Source of the DNA: Tenacibaculum sp. 1_MG-2023
GTDB lineage: Bacteria > Bacteroidota > Bacteroidia > Flavobacteriales > Flavobacteriaceae
Reading direction: 5' to 3'
Assembly (NCBI RefSeq): GCF_030547425.1
Contig: NZ_JAUORH010000014.1
Coordinates: forward strand, 1-64,000
DNA length: 64,000 bases
This document shows positions 1 to 8,211 of this stretch, one piece after another. The notes beneath the pieces are model-generated. The model searched no databases. It was not told the DNA's origin and worked only from the letters and a program-made list of their open reading frames with translations. The position numbers and the translations under genes were made by a program. Numbering within the stretch: the stretch's first letter is position 1; the number at the start of each line of letters is the position of its first letter.

Positions 1-32
1 TACTGCCAATGGTGGGAGAGTAGGTCGTTGCC
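1..32 (+). rRNA. rrf: 5S ribosomal RNA, 3' end (partial)
   Basis: The first 32 bases contain GGTGGGAGAGTAGGTCGTTG, the usual 3' end of Bacteroidota 5S rRNA. The 5' part lies outside the window. A strong terminator follows ten bases later, as expected at the end of an rRNA operon, so the 16S and 23S genes should lie just upstream of the window. Confidence 0.85.
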
Positions 33-42
33 TTTCTTTATA

Positions 43-74
43 AACCTCAATCTTTAAAAGATTGAGGTTTTTTT
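43..74 (+). terminator. Rho-independent terminator of the rRNA operon
   Basis: A 13-bp inverted repeat (AACCTCAATCTTT and its complement around one base) runs into a T-tract ending at 74. It closes the rRNA transcript. Because an ATG at 75 sits right against this T-tract, the next gene is better started at 99. Confidence 0.85.
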
Positions 75-98
75 ATGTTAATTATTTATCTTTTAAAT

Positions 99-881
99 AT
101 GAGCTATAAACATTCGTATTTAGTAACAATTCAATATCTAGGATTTAGATTTCATGGTTGGCAAAAGCAACCAAATTTAAAAACAGGTCATTTGTTTTTA
201 GATAAAACTTTAAAGTTTATTTACAAAGGGGTTCGATTTAAAAGCTTGGGAGTGGGTAGAACAGATGCTCGAGTTTCAGCCAGTCATTTTGCATTTCAAT
301 TGTTTATAGATGAAGCCATAGATTTTAAACAATTTATGATTGAGTTTAATACGAATGCACCAAGCGATATGAGAGCCTTGAAGATTGAAGATATTCCTAA
401 AAATTTTAATATCATTCAGCATCCAAAAGTTAAAGAGTATCGTTATTACTTTTCTTTTGGAGAAAAGAATCATCCTTACGCTGCACCTTTTTTAACTCGT
501 TTTAGAGAACAACTTGATATTACATTAATGCAAGAAGGAGCGCAACTTTTTGAAGGTTTTCATAACTTTAAACGATTTTGCACAAAACCCTCTGAAACAA
601 CCAAAGTAAAAAGAGAAATTAAGTATTGTAGAATAGAAGAGAACATTGAGTTAACAGCTTCATTTTTTCCAAAAGAAAGTTATGTTTTAATCGTAAGAGG
701 AGAAGGGTTTTTAAGAAATCAAATTCGATTAATAATGGGGGCTTTACACGACTTAGGAAAAGGAGAGTTTGGATTAGGCTTTATTAAAGAAAGTTTAAAT
801 CCAGATTCTGATATAGAATTGATAAAGAATATTGCTCCAGCTTCAGGTTTACATTTACATAAAATAGATTTTAAAAATTAA
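99..881 (+). CDS. TruA-family tRNA pseudouridine synthase, divergent paralogue
   Basis: A 260-aa protein of the TruA pseudouridine synthase family, enzymes that isomerise uridine to pseudouridine in RNA. The catalytic block reads GVGRTDARVSA with the nucleophilic Asp at about residue 56. The near-universal Gly-Val-His after the Asp-Ala is replaced by Arg-Val-Ser. The HGWQ motif near residue 19 and the FLRNQIR motif near the C-terminus are kept. A second protein with fully canonical TruA motifs is encoded at 58472-59206, so this copy is a paralogue whose target RNA cannot be told from sequence. The longer reading frame begins with an ATG at 75, directly after the rRNA terminator; the ATG at 99 starts with MSYKHSYLVTI, which aligns with TruA N-termini and is preferred. 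The gene stands alone between two terminators. Confidence 0.8.
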   Translation: MSYKHSYLVTIQYLGFRFHGWQKQPNLKTGHLFLDKTLKFIYKGVRFKSLGVGRTDARVSASHFAFQLFIDEAIDFKQFMIEFNTNAPSDMRALKIEDIPKNFNIIQHPKVKEYRYYFSFGEKNHPYAAPFLTRFREQLDITLMQEGAQLFEGFHNFKRFCTKPSETTKVKREIKYCRIEENIELTASFFPKESYVLIVRGEGFLRNQIRLIMGALHDLGKGEFGLGFIKESLNPDSDIELIKNIAPASGLHLHKIDFKN

Positions 882-908
882 AAAAGCGTATCAAACGATA
901 CGCTTTTT
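881..908. terminator. Bidirectional terminator between convergent genes
   Basis: A 12-bp stem (AAAAAGCGTATC / GATACGCTTTTT) with a 4-base loop has A- and T-rich flanks on both sides. It serves both the TruA paralogue (plus) and the acyl-CoA dehydrogenase (minus). Confidence 0.8.
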
Positions 909-930
909 TAGTTTTATCTATTTATAGAAA

Positions 931-2073
931 TTAATCTTTTAATACACTTCTAGAAATTACAATTTTTTGAATTTCTGAAGTTCCTTCGTAAATCTGAGTA
1001 ATTTTAGCGTCACGCATTAAACGTTCTACATGGTATTCTTTAACGAAACCATTACCTCCATGAATTTGAACAGCTTCAACAGTTTGTTCCATTGCTACTT
1101 TAGAAGCGTATAGTTTAGCCATAGCACCTTCACGATCGTAGTTTTCACCAGCATCTTTTTTACAAGCAGCAGCCATTACTAAATGACGAGCGGCAGCAAT
1201 TTCCGTGTACATATCAGCTAATTTAAATGCGATAGCCTGATGGTTACAAATTTCAGTACCAAAAGCTTTACGTTCTTTAGAATATTTTAAAGCTAATTCG
1301 TAAGCTCCTGATGCGATCCCTAATGCTTGAGCAGCAATACCAATACGACCACCTGATAAAGTTTTCATAGCAAACTTGAATCCAAATCCATCTTCTCCAA
1401 TTCTATTTTCTTTAGGAACTTTTACATCATTAAATTGTAACGTATGAGTATCAGAACCGCGGATACCTAATTTATCTTCTTTAGGACCAATATCAAAACC
1501 TTTCATTCCTTTTTCAAGAATAAAAGCATTAATACCACGATGTCCTTTTTCACGATCAGTTTGTGCAATTACTAAATAAGTATCAGCACGACCACCGTTT
1601 GTAATCCAGTTTTTAGTACCATTTAATAGATAGTAATCGCCTTTGTCTTCAGCAGTAGTTGCTTGTGAAGTAGCGTCAGAACCTGCTTCAGGCTCACTTA
1701 AACAAAAAGCTCCAATTTGTTCACCTGTAGCTAATTTTGTTAAATATTTTTGTTTTTGTTCTTCAGTTCCGTAAGCTTCTAAACCGTAGCATACTAATGA
1801 ATTGTTTACAGAAACCATTACTGAAGCAGAAGCGTCAATTTTAGATAATTCTTCCATAATTAACACATAAGAAACTGCATCCATTCCACTTCCTCCATAT
1901 TTAGGATCTACCATTACTCCCATAAACCCTAATTCACCCATTTTTCGAACTAGTTCGTTAGGAAACTCTTGTTTTTCATCTCTTTCTATAACTCCTGGCA
2001 ATAATTCGGTTTGAGCAAAATCACGTGCAGCATCACGAATCATTAAATGCTCTTCTGTAAGGTTAAAATCCAT
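931..2073 (-). CDS. Acyl-CoA dehydrogenase
   Basis: A 380-aa FAD-dependent acyl-CoA dehydrogenase, which introduces the alpha-beta double bond into acyl-CoA in fatty-acid or branched-chain amino-acid breakdown and passes electrons to ETF. The three domains are visible in order: the helical N-terminus (EEHLMIRDAARDFAQTEL), the middle FAD-contacting segment (CLSEPEAGSDA, then NGTKNWITNG), and the C-terminal helical domain ending in QIYEGTSEIQ. The Glu at about 363 in that last motif is the expected catalytic base. Length is normal for the short/medium-chain or butyryl-CoA dehydrogenase group; chain-length preference cannot be assigned. It is monocistronic, with its own promoter just upstream and a terminator downstream. 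Confidence 0.93.
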   Translation of the reverse strand: MDFNLTEEHLMIRDAARDFAQTELLPGVIERDEKQEFPNELVRKMGELGFMGVMVDPKYGGSGMDAVSYVLIMEELSKIDASASVMVSVNNSLVCYGLEAYGTEEQKQKYLTKLATGEQIGAFCLSEPEAGSDATSQATTAEDKGDYYLLNGTKNWITNGGRADTYLVIAQTDREKGHRGINAFILEKGMKGFDIGPKEDKLGIRGSDTHTLQFNDVKVPKENRIGEDGFGFKFAMKTLSGGRIGIAAQALGIASGAYELALKYSKERKAFGTEICNHQAIAFKLADMYTEIAAARHLVMAAACKKDAGENYDREGAMAKLYASKVAMEQTVEAVQIHGGNGFVKEYHVERLMRDAKITQIYEGTSEIQKIVISRSVLKD

Positions 2074-2114
2074 GTATTTATTTTATATTTTGTTAAATTC
2101 GTAAAAAATGTGTT

Positions 2115-2145
2115 CAAAGATACTTTTTTAATAGCAATTTTTCAA
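2115..2145 (-). promoter_or_regulatory. Bacteroidota-type promoter of the acyl-CoA dehydrogenase
   Basis: On the minus strand a TTG (2145-2143) is followed after 20 bases by TATCTTTG (2122-2115), matching the Bacteroidota sigma consensus TTG-N19-TANNTTTG. The start codon is about 42 bases downstream. Confidence 0.65.
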
Positions 2146-2166
2146 TAGACTAGCTATTTTTACTTT

Positions 2167-3231
2167 ATGCAAGAGAACTATATTTATTGTATTGGATTAA
2201 TGTCGGGAACTTCTTTAGATGGGGTTGATTTAGCATACATAAAAATGAATAGTGAATCCTATGATGATTTTGAGATTTTAAAGGCAAACACAGTAACATA
2301 TTCTAATCAATGGAAAAATAAACTGCAAGAAGCTATAAATTATGAAAAGAAGCATTTACAAATTTTAGATGTTAGTTATGGTAAATTTTTGGGGAGTAAA
2401 TTGAATAACTTTATAAGAAAACACCATATTTCTAAATTAGATTTTATAGCGTCTCACGGACATACAGTTTTACACCAACCAGAAAAAGGAATTACCCTAC
2501 AAATAGGAAATGGGCAAGTTATAGCAAATGTTACTCAGCAAAAAGTAGTATGTGATTTTAGAACTCAAGATGTAGCGTTAGGTGGACAAGGAGCCCCTTT
2601 AGTGCCTATTGGTGATAGTTTATTGTTTACTGATTATGATTACTGTTTAAACTTAGGAGGGTTTGCTAATATTTCTTATGAAGAAAATAAACAAAGAATA
2701 GCTTTTGATATTTGTCCTGTGAATATTGTACTAAACCATTACACACGTAAAATAGGTTTAGAATATGATGATGAAGGGAAAATAGCTTCAGAAGGAAAAA
2801 TTAATGTTGAATTATTGAGGCGATTGAATGAGCTTCCCTTTTATCAAGAACTTCCTCCAAAATCTTTAGGGTTAGAATGGGTAAAGTCAACTATTTTTCC
2901 TTTAATAGGTAAAGAGGAAGCAGATATATCGACTATTCTAAGAACTTTTGTAGAGCATGTAGCGATGCAAATTGGTGATGTTGTTAAAAAAGAGGCTACT
3001 ATTTTAGTAACTGGAGGAGGAGCGTTCAATACGTTTTTAATGAAAAGAATAGAGTTTTTTACACAGACAAAAATAAAACAAGTAAGCACAGAGCTTATTG
3101 ATTACAAAGAAGCTTTGATTTTTGCGTTGTTAGGAGTGCTAAAGACCCAAAACAAAGTAAACTGTTTACAGTCAGTAACTGGTGCGAAGAGAGACCATTC
3201 TTCGGGTAACGTTTTTTACCCTCAGAAATAA
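2167..3231 (+). CDS. anmK: Anhydro-N-acetylmuramic acid kinase
   Basis: A 354-aa member of the AnmK family. The enzyme cleaves the 1,6-anhydro ring of anhydro-MurNAc and phosphorylates it to MurNAc-6-phosphate, recycling peptidoglycan in the cytosol. The phosphate-binding signature GLMSGTSLDGVD is at residues 10-21. DFRTQDVALGGQGAPLVP near 135 and the ATPase-fold motif LVTGGGAFN near 280 also fit. Length is close to the E. coli enzyme (369 aa). The gene is divergent from the acyl-CoA dehydrogenase across about 90 bases. No murQ etherase is next to it, so the rest of the recycling path must lie elsewhere. Confidence 0.95.
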   Translation: MQENYIYCIGLMSGTSLDGVDLAYIKMNSESYDDFEILKANTVTYSNQWKNKLQEAINYEKKHLQILDVSYGKFLGSKLNNFIRKHHISKLDFIASHGHTVLHQPEKGITLQIGNGQVIANVTQQKVVCDFRTQDVALGGQGAPLVPIGDSLLFTDYDYCLNLGGFANISYEENKQRIAFDICPVNIVLNHYTRKIGLEYDDEGKIASEGKINVELLRRLNELPFYQELPPKSLGLEWVKSTIFPLIGKEEADISTILRTFVEHVAMQIGDVVKKEATILVTGGGAFNTFLMKRIEFFTQTKIKQVSTELIDYKEALIFALLGVLKTQNKVNCLQSVTGAKRDHSSGNVFYPQK

Positions 3232-3241
3232 TTTAAAGTAT

Positions 3242-3272
3242 TTGAGTAATGTTGTTTTTTATGATAAATTTG
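3242..3272 (+). promoter_or_regulatory. Bacteroidota-type promoter of the glutamate dehydrogenase
   Basis: TTG (3242-3244), a 20-base spacer and TAAATTTG (3265-3272) match the TTG-N19-TANNTTTG consensus. The gdh start codon at 3410 would leave an untranslated leader of roughly 130 bases, long enough to carry regulation, though I see no recognisable riboswitch in it. Confidence 0.55.
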
Positions 3273-3409
3273 TTCGGTAACAACTACACATTAAAACCTA
3301 TATTATAATGAATCAACTTTAGCTTCCCTTAGGGGAATAATCACATCGAATTTTTAAACATGAAAAAGAAATAAGCAAAGTTGAAAATCATCTATTATAA
3401 CATTAAACA

Positions 3410-4636
3410 ATGAAAGAATTACTTAAACAATACGAAGAAAAACAACCTGAAATAGTATTTAATTGGAAAGATTCAGAAACAGAAGCAGAAGGTTGGACAG
3501 TTATAAACTCATTAAGAGGAGGTGCTGCTGGTGGTGGTACACGTATGCGTAAAGGATTAGATAAATACGAAGTAATGTCACTTGCAAAAACTATGGAAGT
3601 GAAATTTACAGTATCTGGCCCTGCAATTGGAGGAGCAAAATCTGGGATTAATTTTGATCCACAAGACCCAAGAAAAAAGGGAGTATTAGAACGTTGGTAT
3701 AAAGCCGTGGCTCCGTTGTTAAAAAACTATTACGGAACAGGTGGAGACTTAAACGTTGATGAAATCCATGAGGTAATTCCAATTACAGAAGATAGTGGTG
3801 TCTGGCATCCACAAGAAGGTGTTTTTAACGGGCATTTTAAACCAACTGAAGCAGATAAAATTAATCGTATAGGTCAATTACGACACGGAGTAATTAAGGT
3901 ATTAGAAGACGAAAATTTATCACCAGATACTGCTAGAAAATATACAGTAGCTGATATGATTACAGGATATGGTGTTGCAGAAGCAGTTCGTCATTACTAC
4001 GATATTTATGGAGGAACAGTAGAAGGAAAACGTGCTGTAGTACAAGGTTTTGGAAATGTAGGTTCAGCAGCAGCTTATTATTTAGCACAAATGGGAGCTA
4101 AAGTTGTAGGTATAATTGATAGAGTTGGTGGAGTGATTAAAGAAGAAGGTTTTTCTTTTGATGAGATAAAAGAAATGTTCTTAAACAAAGATGGAAATAC
4201 TTTAGTGTCTGAAAACATGGTTTCGTTTGAAGAAATGAACGAGCGTGTTTGGAATTTGCCTTGTGAAGTTTTTGCACCGTGTGCAGCTTCAAGATTAGTT
4301 ACTCAAGAGCAAATTAATAGCATGATAAATTCAGGATTGGAAGTTATTTCATGTGGAGCAAATGTTCCGTTTGCAGATAAAGAAATTTTCTTCGGATCAA
4401 TCATGGAAGATACTGATAAAAAAGTTAGCCTAATTCCTGATTTTATATCTAACTGTGGTATGGCAAGAGTATTTGCATACTTTATGGAGCGTAGAGTAGA
4501 AATGACAGATCAAGCTATTTTTGAAGATACTTCAAATACTATTAAAAAAGCTTTACAAAGAACGTTTGCTAGAAGTGCTTCAAAAGCTAAAATAAGTGAA
4601 ACGGCTTTTGAAATAGCTTTGAAAGAATTAGTATAA
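3410..4636 (+). CDS. Glu/Leu/Phe/Val-type amino-acid dehydrogenase (probable glutamate dehydrogenase)
   Basis: A 408-aa NAD(P)-dependent amino-acid dehydrogenase that oxidatively deaminates an amino acid to its 2-oxo acid, linking nitrogen and carbon metabolism. The N-terminal dimerisation/substrate domain has GGAAGGGTRM and the substrate-binding block PAIGGAKSGI, which contains the catalytic-site Lys. A Rossmann domain follows with VVQGFGNVGSAAAYYLA near residue 210. The substrate could be glutamate, leucine or valine; flavobacterial members are usually annotated generically, so I give no symbol. It is monocistronic: its own promoter at about 3242 and a terminator at about 4699. Confidence 0.88.
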   Translation: MKELLKQYEEKQPEIVFNWKDSETEAEGWTVINSLRGGAAGGGTRMRKGLDKYEVMSLAKTMEVKFTVSGPAIGGAKSGINFDPQDPRKKGVLERWYKAVAPLLKNYYGTGGDLNVDEIHEVIPITEDSGVWHPQEGVFNGHFKPTEADKINRIGQLRHGVIKVLEDENLSPDTARKYTVADMITGYGVAEAVRHYYDIYGGTVEGKRAVVQGFGNVGSAAAYYLAQMGAKVVGIIDRVGGVIKEEGFSFDEIKEMFLNKDGNTLVSENMVSFEEMNERVWNLPCEVFAPCAASRLVTQEQINSMINSGLEVISCGANVPFADKEIFFGSIMEDTDKKVSLIPDFISNCGMARVFAYFMERRVEMTDQAIFEDTSNTIKKALQRTFARSASKAKISETAFEIALKELV

Positions 4637-4698
4637 ATCATATAACTTTTATAGTTGTAAAAATGCTGTTTTTGAGCAAACAGGTATAAAAAATAAAA

Positions 4699-4734
4699 GT
4701 CTTCCTTTCTTGTTAATATTAAGGAAGGCTTTTT
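4699..4734 (+). terminator. Rho-independent terminator after the amino-acid dehydrogenase
   Basis: AGTCTTCCTT pairs with AAGGAAGGCT across a 12-base loop (one G-T wobble), followed by a T-tract. Confidence 0.7.
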
Positions 4735-4760
4735 ACATAAAACAATTTTACATAAAACAA
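4731..4760 (+). repeat. Perfect tandem duplication of a 15-bp unit
   Basis: The unit TTTTACATAAAACAA occurs twice head to tail with no spacer (4731-4745 and 4746-4760). It starts in the T-tract of the preceding terminator and ends about 50 bases before exbB. Confidence 0.8.
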
Positions 4761-4809
4761 ATCGTTAGTTAAGTAGCGAAAACATAATATAAATCCTAAT
4801 TTAGTATTC

Positions 4810-5493
4810 ATGCTATTATTTCAAGAAACTCAGGAGTTAGTAGAAGAAGTTCCACAAGAAAAAACATTATCAATCTATAGTTTAATTATGGATGGAGGTG
4901 TAGGCGGACAAATTATTATAGCTTTATTATTTGTGTTGTTAGCTATAGCTCTATATATTTATTTTGAACGATTTTTTGCTATCAAAGAAGCTTCAAAAGT
5001 AGACATAAATTTCATGGATCAAATTAGAGATCATGTAACGAATGGAAGAATTGATAGTGCTAAATCACTTTGTGATAATACAGTGACACCAACTGCTAGG
5101 TTAATTGGTAAAGGAATTTCTAGAATAGGGAAACCTTTAGAAGATATTAATACAGCAATAGAAAATGCAGGAAAGCTTGAAGTATATAAGTTAGAAAGGA
5201 ATGTATCTGTGTTGGCAACAATAGCAGGAGCTGCTCCAATGATAGGTTTTTTAGGGACTGTAATTGGAATGATTATTGCGATACATGAGATAGCAAATTC
5301 AGGAGGACAAATAGATATTAAAATGTTATCGGATGGGTTGTATACAGCGATGACAACTACGGTTGGTGGACTAATTGTGGGAATTATAGCATATATTGCT
5401 TACAACCATTTAGTAGTAAGAACAGATAAAGTTGTTTATCAAATGGAAGCAAAGTCTGTTGAGTTTTTAGATTTATTAAACGAGCCAGTATAA
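4810..5493 (+). CDS. exbB: ExbB/TolQ/MotA-family proton-channel protein
   Basis: A 227-aa inner-membrane protein of the MotA/TolQ/ExbB family, the channel part of the motor that uses proton flow to drive TonB. Three hydrophobic spans are visible near residues 32-53, 136-162 and 180-200. The GAAPMIGFLGTVIGMI segment is the family hallmark. It shares one base with exbD (the A of its stop codon overlaps the exbD ATG), and tonB follows directly. This context favours Ton-type energisation of outer-membrane transporters over a Tol system, as no tolB or pal is present. The start is at the first ATG after a gene-free stretch. Confidence 0.92.
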   Translation: MLLFQETQELVEEVPQEKTLSIYSLIMDGGVGGQIIIALLFVLLAIALYIYFERFFAIKEASKVDINFMDQIRDHVTNGRIDSAKSLCDNTVTPTARLIGKGISRIGKPLEDINTAIENAGKLEVYKLERNVSVLATIAGAAPMIGFLGTVIGMIIAIHEIANSGGQIDIKMLSDGLYTAMTTTVGGLIVGIIAYIAYNHLVVRTDKVVYQMEAKSVEFLDLLNEPV

Positions 5494-5885
5494 TGAATTT
5501 ACGAGGAAGAAATAAAGTCAATCCAAATTTCAATATGTCATCAATGACCGATATTGTTTTTCTGTTATTGATATTTTTTATGTTAACATCCACACTTGTC
5601 ACAGTAAGTGCGATTGACGTGTTGTTACCAAAAGCTGGAGGAAAAACTGAAAATAATACGTCAGTAGCAGTAACTATTACAAACGACGCATTATTTTATA
5701 TAGATAAAACAAAGGTAAGTAACGTAAACTTAGAAAGAGAATTACTCACTAAAGTAGGTGTAGATAAAAAGAAAACAGTGGTTATTCGTGGCGATCAAAA
5801 CGTGCAGTATAAAAATGTAATGCAGGTAATTGATATTGCGAACAGAAACAAGTTAAAAATGATTTTGGCTGTAAAAGGCAAATAA
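5493..5885 (+). CDS. exbD: ExbD/TolR-family protein
   Basis: A 130-aa biopolymer-transport protein with a short cytoplasmic N-terminus, one membrane span (about 18-38) and a periplasmic domain. The conserved membrane Asp is present at residue 20 in SSMTDIVFLLLIFFM; in the family this residue carries protons. It overlaps exbB by one base and tonB begins right after its stop codon, so the three are translated as a unit. Confidence 0.92.
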   Translation: MNLRGRNKVNPNFNMSSMTDIVFLLLIFFMLTSTLVTVSAIDVLLPKAGGKTENNTSVAVTITNDALFYIDKTKVSNVNLERELLTKVGVDKKKTVVIRGDQNVQYKNVMQVIDIANRNKLKMILAVKGK

Positions 5886-6704
5886 ATGACAATTTTAGAA
5901 ACAAAACATAAACGTAAATCGGCTATTATCACAGCTATTATTCTGATATTATTAATAATTGGAGTATTTAACTATGGAATTAAATATCTAGATCCGCCTA
6001 TTGAATATGGGTTAGCAATCAATTTTGGGAACTCAGAAGTAGGAAGTGGTGAACCTGTTGAAAAAACAAAAGCTCAAGCTACTCAACAACAAGAAGAAGT
6101 AGTTGAAGAGCAAGTAGAAGAAACTCCAGAAGAAACTATCAAAGAAGAAATTATTACAAATGATACTGCGGAAGAAGTTCCAATAGTTGAGAAAAAAGCA
6201 GAAAAGAAAGAAGCAGTAAAAGAAACTCCGAAAGAAGTAAAACCGAAAGAAAAACTAAAGCCAAAACCATCAAAAGAAACAACGGATGCATTGAATAGTT
6301 TGTTGAATGGTGCTTCAAAAGAAGGAGTAAACTCTGGTGAAGGAGATGATAAGCAATCAGGTGTAAAAGGAAATGAAAACGGAGATCCGAATTCTGATAA
6401 ATACTACGGAAATTCGGGAAGTGGTTCTGGAGGAAATTATAATTTAGCAGGAAGAAAAGCCTTATCAAAACCTATTCAAAAACCAGATTGTCAAGAAGAA
6501 GGTACCGTAGTAGTGAGTATTGAGGTAGACCAAAACGGAAAAGTTACTAAAGCAACTCCGGGAGCTAAAGGAACTACAAATTCAGCTTCATGTTTATATG
6601 ATGCAGCAAAAAAAGCAGCATTAAAAACAAAATGGAACGCTGATGGAAATGCGCCATCAAAACAACGAGGAACAATTATCTACAAGTTTTCTCTTTCAAA
6701 ATAG
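5886..6704 (+). CDS. tonB: TonB-family energy transducer
   Basis: A 272-aa TonB-like protein. A cytoplasmic basic N-terminus leads into one membrane span (about 14-31). A long stretch rich in Glu, Lys, Pro and Gln follows (about 55-135), long enough to cross the periplasm. Next is a Gly/Ser/Asn-rich linker (about 140-190) and a C-terminal domain with GTVVVSIEVDQNGKVTKA. That C-terminal motif is the usual signature of the TonB C-terminus that touches TonB-dependent receptors. It is the last gene of the exbB-exbD-tonB operon. A 104-aa open frame on the opposite strand is only a shadow of the low-complexity region. Confidence 0.88.
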   Translation: MTILETKHKRKSAIITAIILILLIIGVFNYGIKYLDPPIEYGLAINFGNSEVGSGEPVEKTKAQATQQQEEVVEEQVEETPEETIKEEIITNDTAEEVPIVEKKAEKKEAVKETPKEVKPKEKLKPKPSKETTDALNSLLNGASKEGVNSGEGDDKQSGVKGNENGDPNSDKYYGNSGSGSGGNYNLAGRKALSKPIQKPDCQEEGTVVVSIEVDQNGKVTKATPGAKGTTNSASCLYDAAKKAALKTKWNADGNAPSKQRGTIIYKFSLSK

Positions 6705-6789
6705 CATATCTTAGCAGAATAGCTACAAGGAATAGTTATTCAATAAGGATGTATGCAACAACTAATGAAGAATCAATAAATATAAGTAC

Positions 6790-8145
6790 ATGAAATTAAC
6801 TGTTATCGGAACAGGATATGTAGGGTTGGTATCTGGGGCTTGCTTTTCAGAAATGGGAAATAAGGTGATTTGTGTAGATATCAATCAAGAAAAAATAAAT
6901 AACCTTCATCAAGGAATTATTCCTATCTACGAGCCAAGATTGGAAAAAATGGTATTGAAGAATATAGATAAGAAAAACTTGTTTTTTACTACGAAGTTAG
7001 AGGAAGCAGTCAATGATTCTGAAATTATTTTTATAGCAGTCGATACTCCCATGGGGAAAGATGGTTCCGCCGATTTACAAGATGTATTAGCGGTAGCGAA
7101 GGAGGTTGGTCAGAAAATGAATGAAAGACTGATCATTGTTAATAAATCTACTGTACCAGTAGGAACAGCAGATAAAGTAAAAGCTATAATTCAAGAAGAA
7201 CTTGATAAAAGAAAAGTAACGATTGGTTTTGAGATGGTGTCAAATCCTGAATTTTTAAAAGAAGGAGACGCCATCAGTGATTTTATGAAGCCAGATAGAG
7301 TGGTGATTGGAGCTGAATCTGAATGCGCATTTAAAAAAATGAAAGAATTATATAGCTCATTTTTTAGAACACATGATCGTTTTATAACAATGGATGTTCG
7401 CTCTGCTGAAATGACTAAGTATGCAGCCAATGCCATGCTTGCAACAAAAATATCGTTTATGAATGAAATAGCAAATATATGTGAACGTGTAGGTGCTAAT
7501 GTAAATAACGTAAGAGTTGGGATTGGATCAGACTCAAGAATAGGATACAGTTTTATTTATCCAGGAGTAGGTTATGGAGGCTCTTGCTTTCCAAAGGATG
7601 TAAAAGCTTTAAAAAAGATTGCAGAAGATAATGGTTATGAAGCGCAGTTAATTAAATCAGTTGAAGATGTAAATAATCGTCAAAAGCTTGTAATTACTAA
7701 AAAAATAATCAAAAGATTTGGAGAAGATTTAACAGGTAAAACCTTTGGGCTTTGGGGGCTTGCATTCAAACCAGGAACCGATGATATGCGTGAGGCTCCA
7801 GCAATTTATGTGATAAAGGAGTTGGTGAAAAGAGGAGCAAAGGTACAGGCTTATGATCCAAAGGCCATGGGAGAGGCAAAAGATTTTTATCTAAAGAATG
7901 TTAATAATGTAGTGTATAAGAAAACGAAATACGAAGTCTTATTAAATGCAGAAGCATTAATATTATTAACAGAATGGAAGGAGTTTCGTTCTCCTGATTT
8001 TTCAGAAATCGAAAAACAATTGAAAAATTCAGTTATTTTTGATGGAAGAAATCAGTATAATAGTTATAATTTAGAAGAAAAAGGATTTGAATACTATCAA
8101 ATAGGTAAAAGTAACAGAAGAAATATTCTTCAAGTTATTAAATAA
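6790..8145 (+). CDS. ugd: UDP-glucose 6-dehydrogenase
   Basis: A 451-aa nucleotide-sugar dehydrogenase that oxidises UDP-glucose twice to UDP-glucuronate for polysaccharide synthesis. The NAD site is VIGTGYVGLVSG at the N-terminus. The nucleophilic Cys is at about residue 266 in GVGYGGSCFPKDV, the form typical of UDP-glucose dehydrogenases (the second dehydrogenase here, at 13503, has GGHCIGVDP instead). The C-terminal UDP-binding domain has FKPGTDDMREAP. It lies 85 bases after tonB and is separated from the polysaccharide locus by folC and two tRNAs, but may supply it. Confidence 0.92.
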   Translation: MKLTVIGTGYVGLVSGACFSEMGNKVICVDINQEKINNLHQGIIPIYEPRLEKMVLKNIDKKNLFFTTKLEEAVNDSEIIFIAVDTPMGKDGSADLQDVLAVAKEVGQKMNERLIIVNKSTVPVGTADKVKAIIQEELDKRKVTIGFEMVSNPEFLKEGDAISDFMKPDRVVIGAESECAFKKMKELYSSFFRTHDRFITMDVRSAEMTKYAANAMLATKISFMNEIANICERVGANVNNVRVGIGSDSRIGYSFIYPGVGYGGSCFPKDVKALKKIAEDNGYEAQLIKSVEDVNNRQKLVITKKIIKRFGEDLTGKTFGLWGLAFKPGTDDMREAPAIYVIKELVKRGAKVQAYDPKAMGEAKDFYLKNVNNVVYKKTKYEVLLNAEALILLTEWKEFRSPDFSEIEKQLKNSVIFDGRNQYNSYNLEEKGFEYYQIGKSNRRNILQVIK

Positions 8146-8211
8146 TCTCTTTCGTATAATCAACTTGAATTTGTTTTTAAACTTTCTCTTCCGTTAAAAA
8201 ATAATTATTTA

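Noticed and set aside
6154-6468. 104-aa Leu-rich minus-strand frame inside tonB
   Set aside because: It is the antisense of the Glu/Lys-rich linker of TonB, which naturally yields long stop-free Leu/Phe-rich frames.
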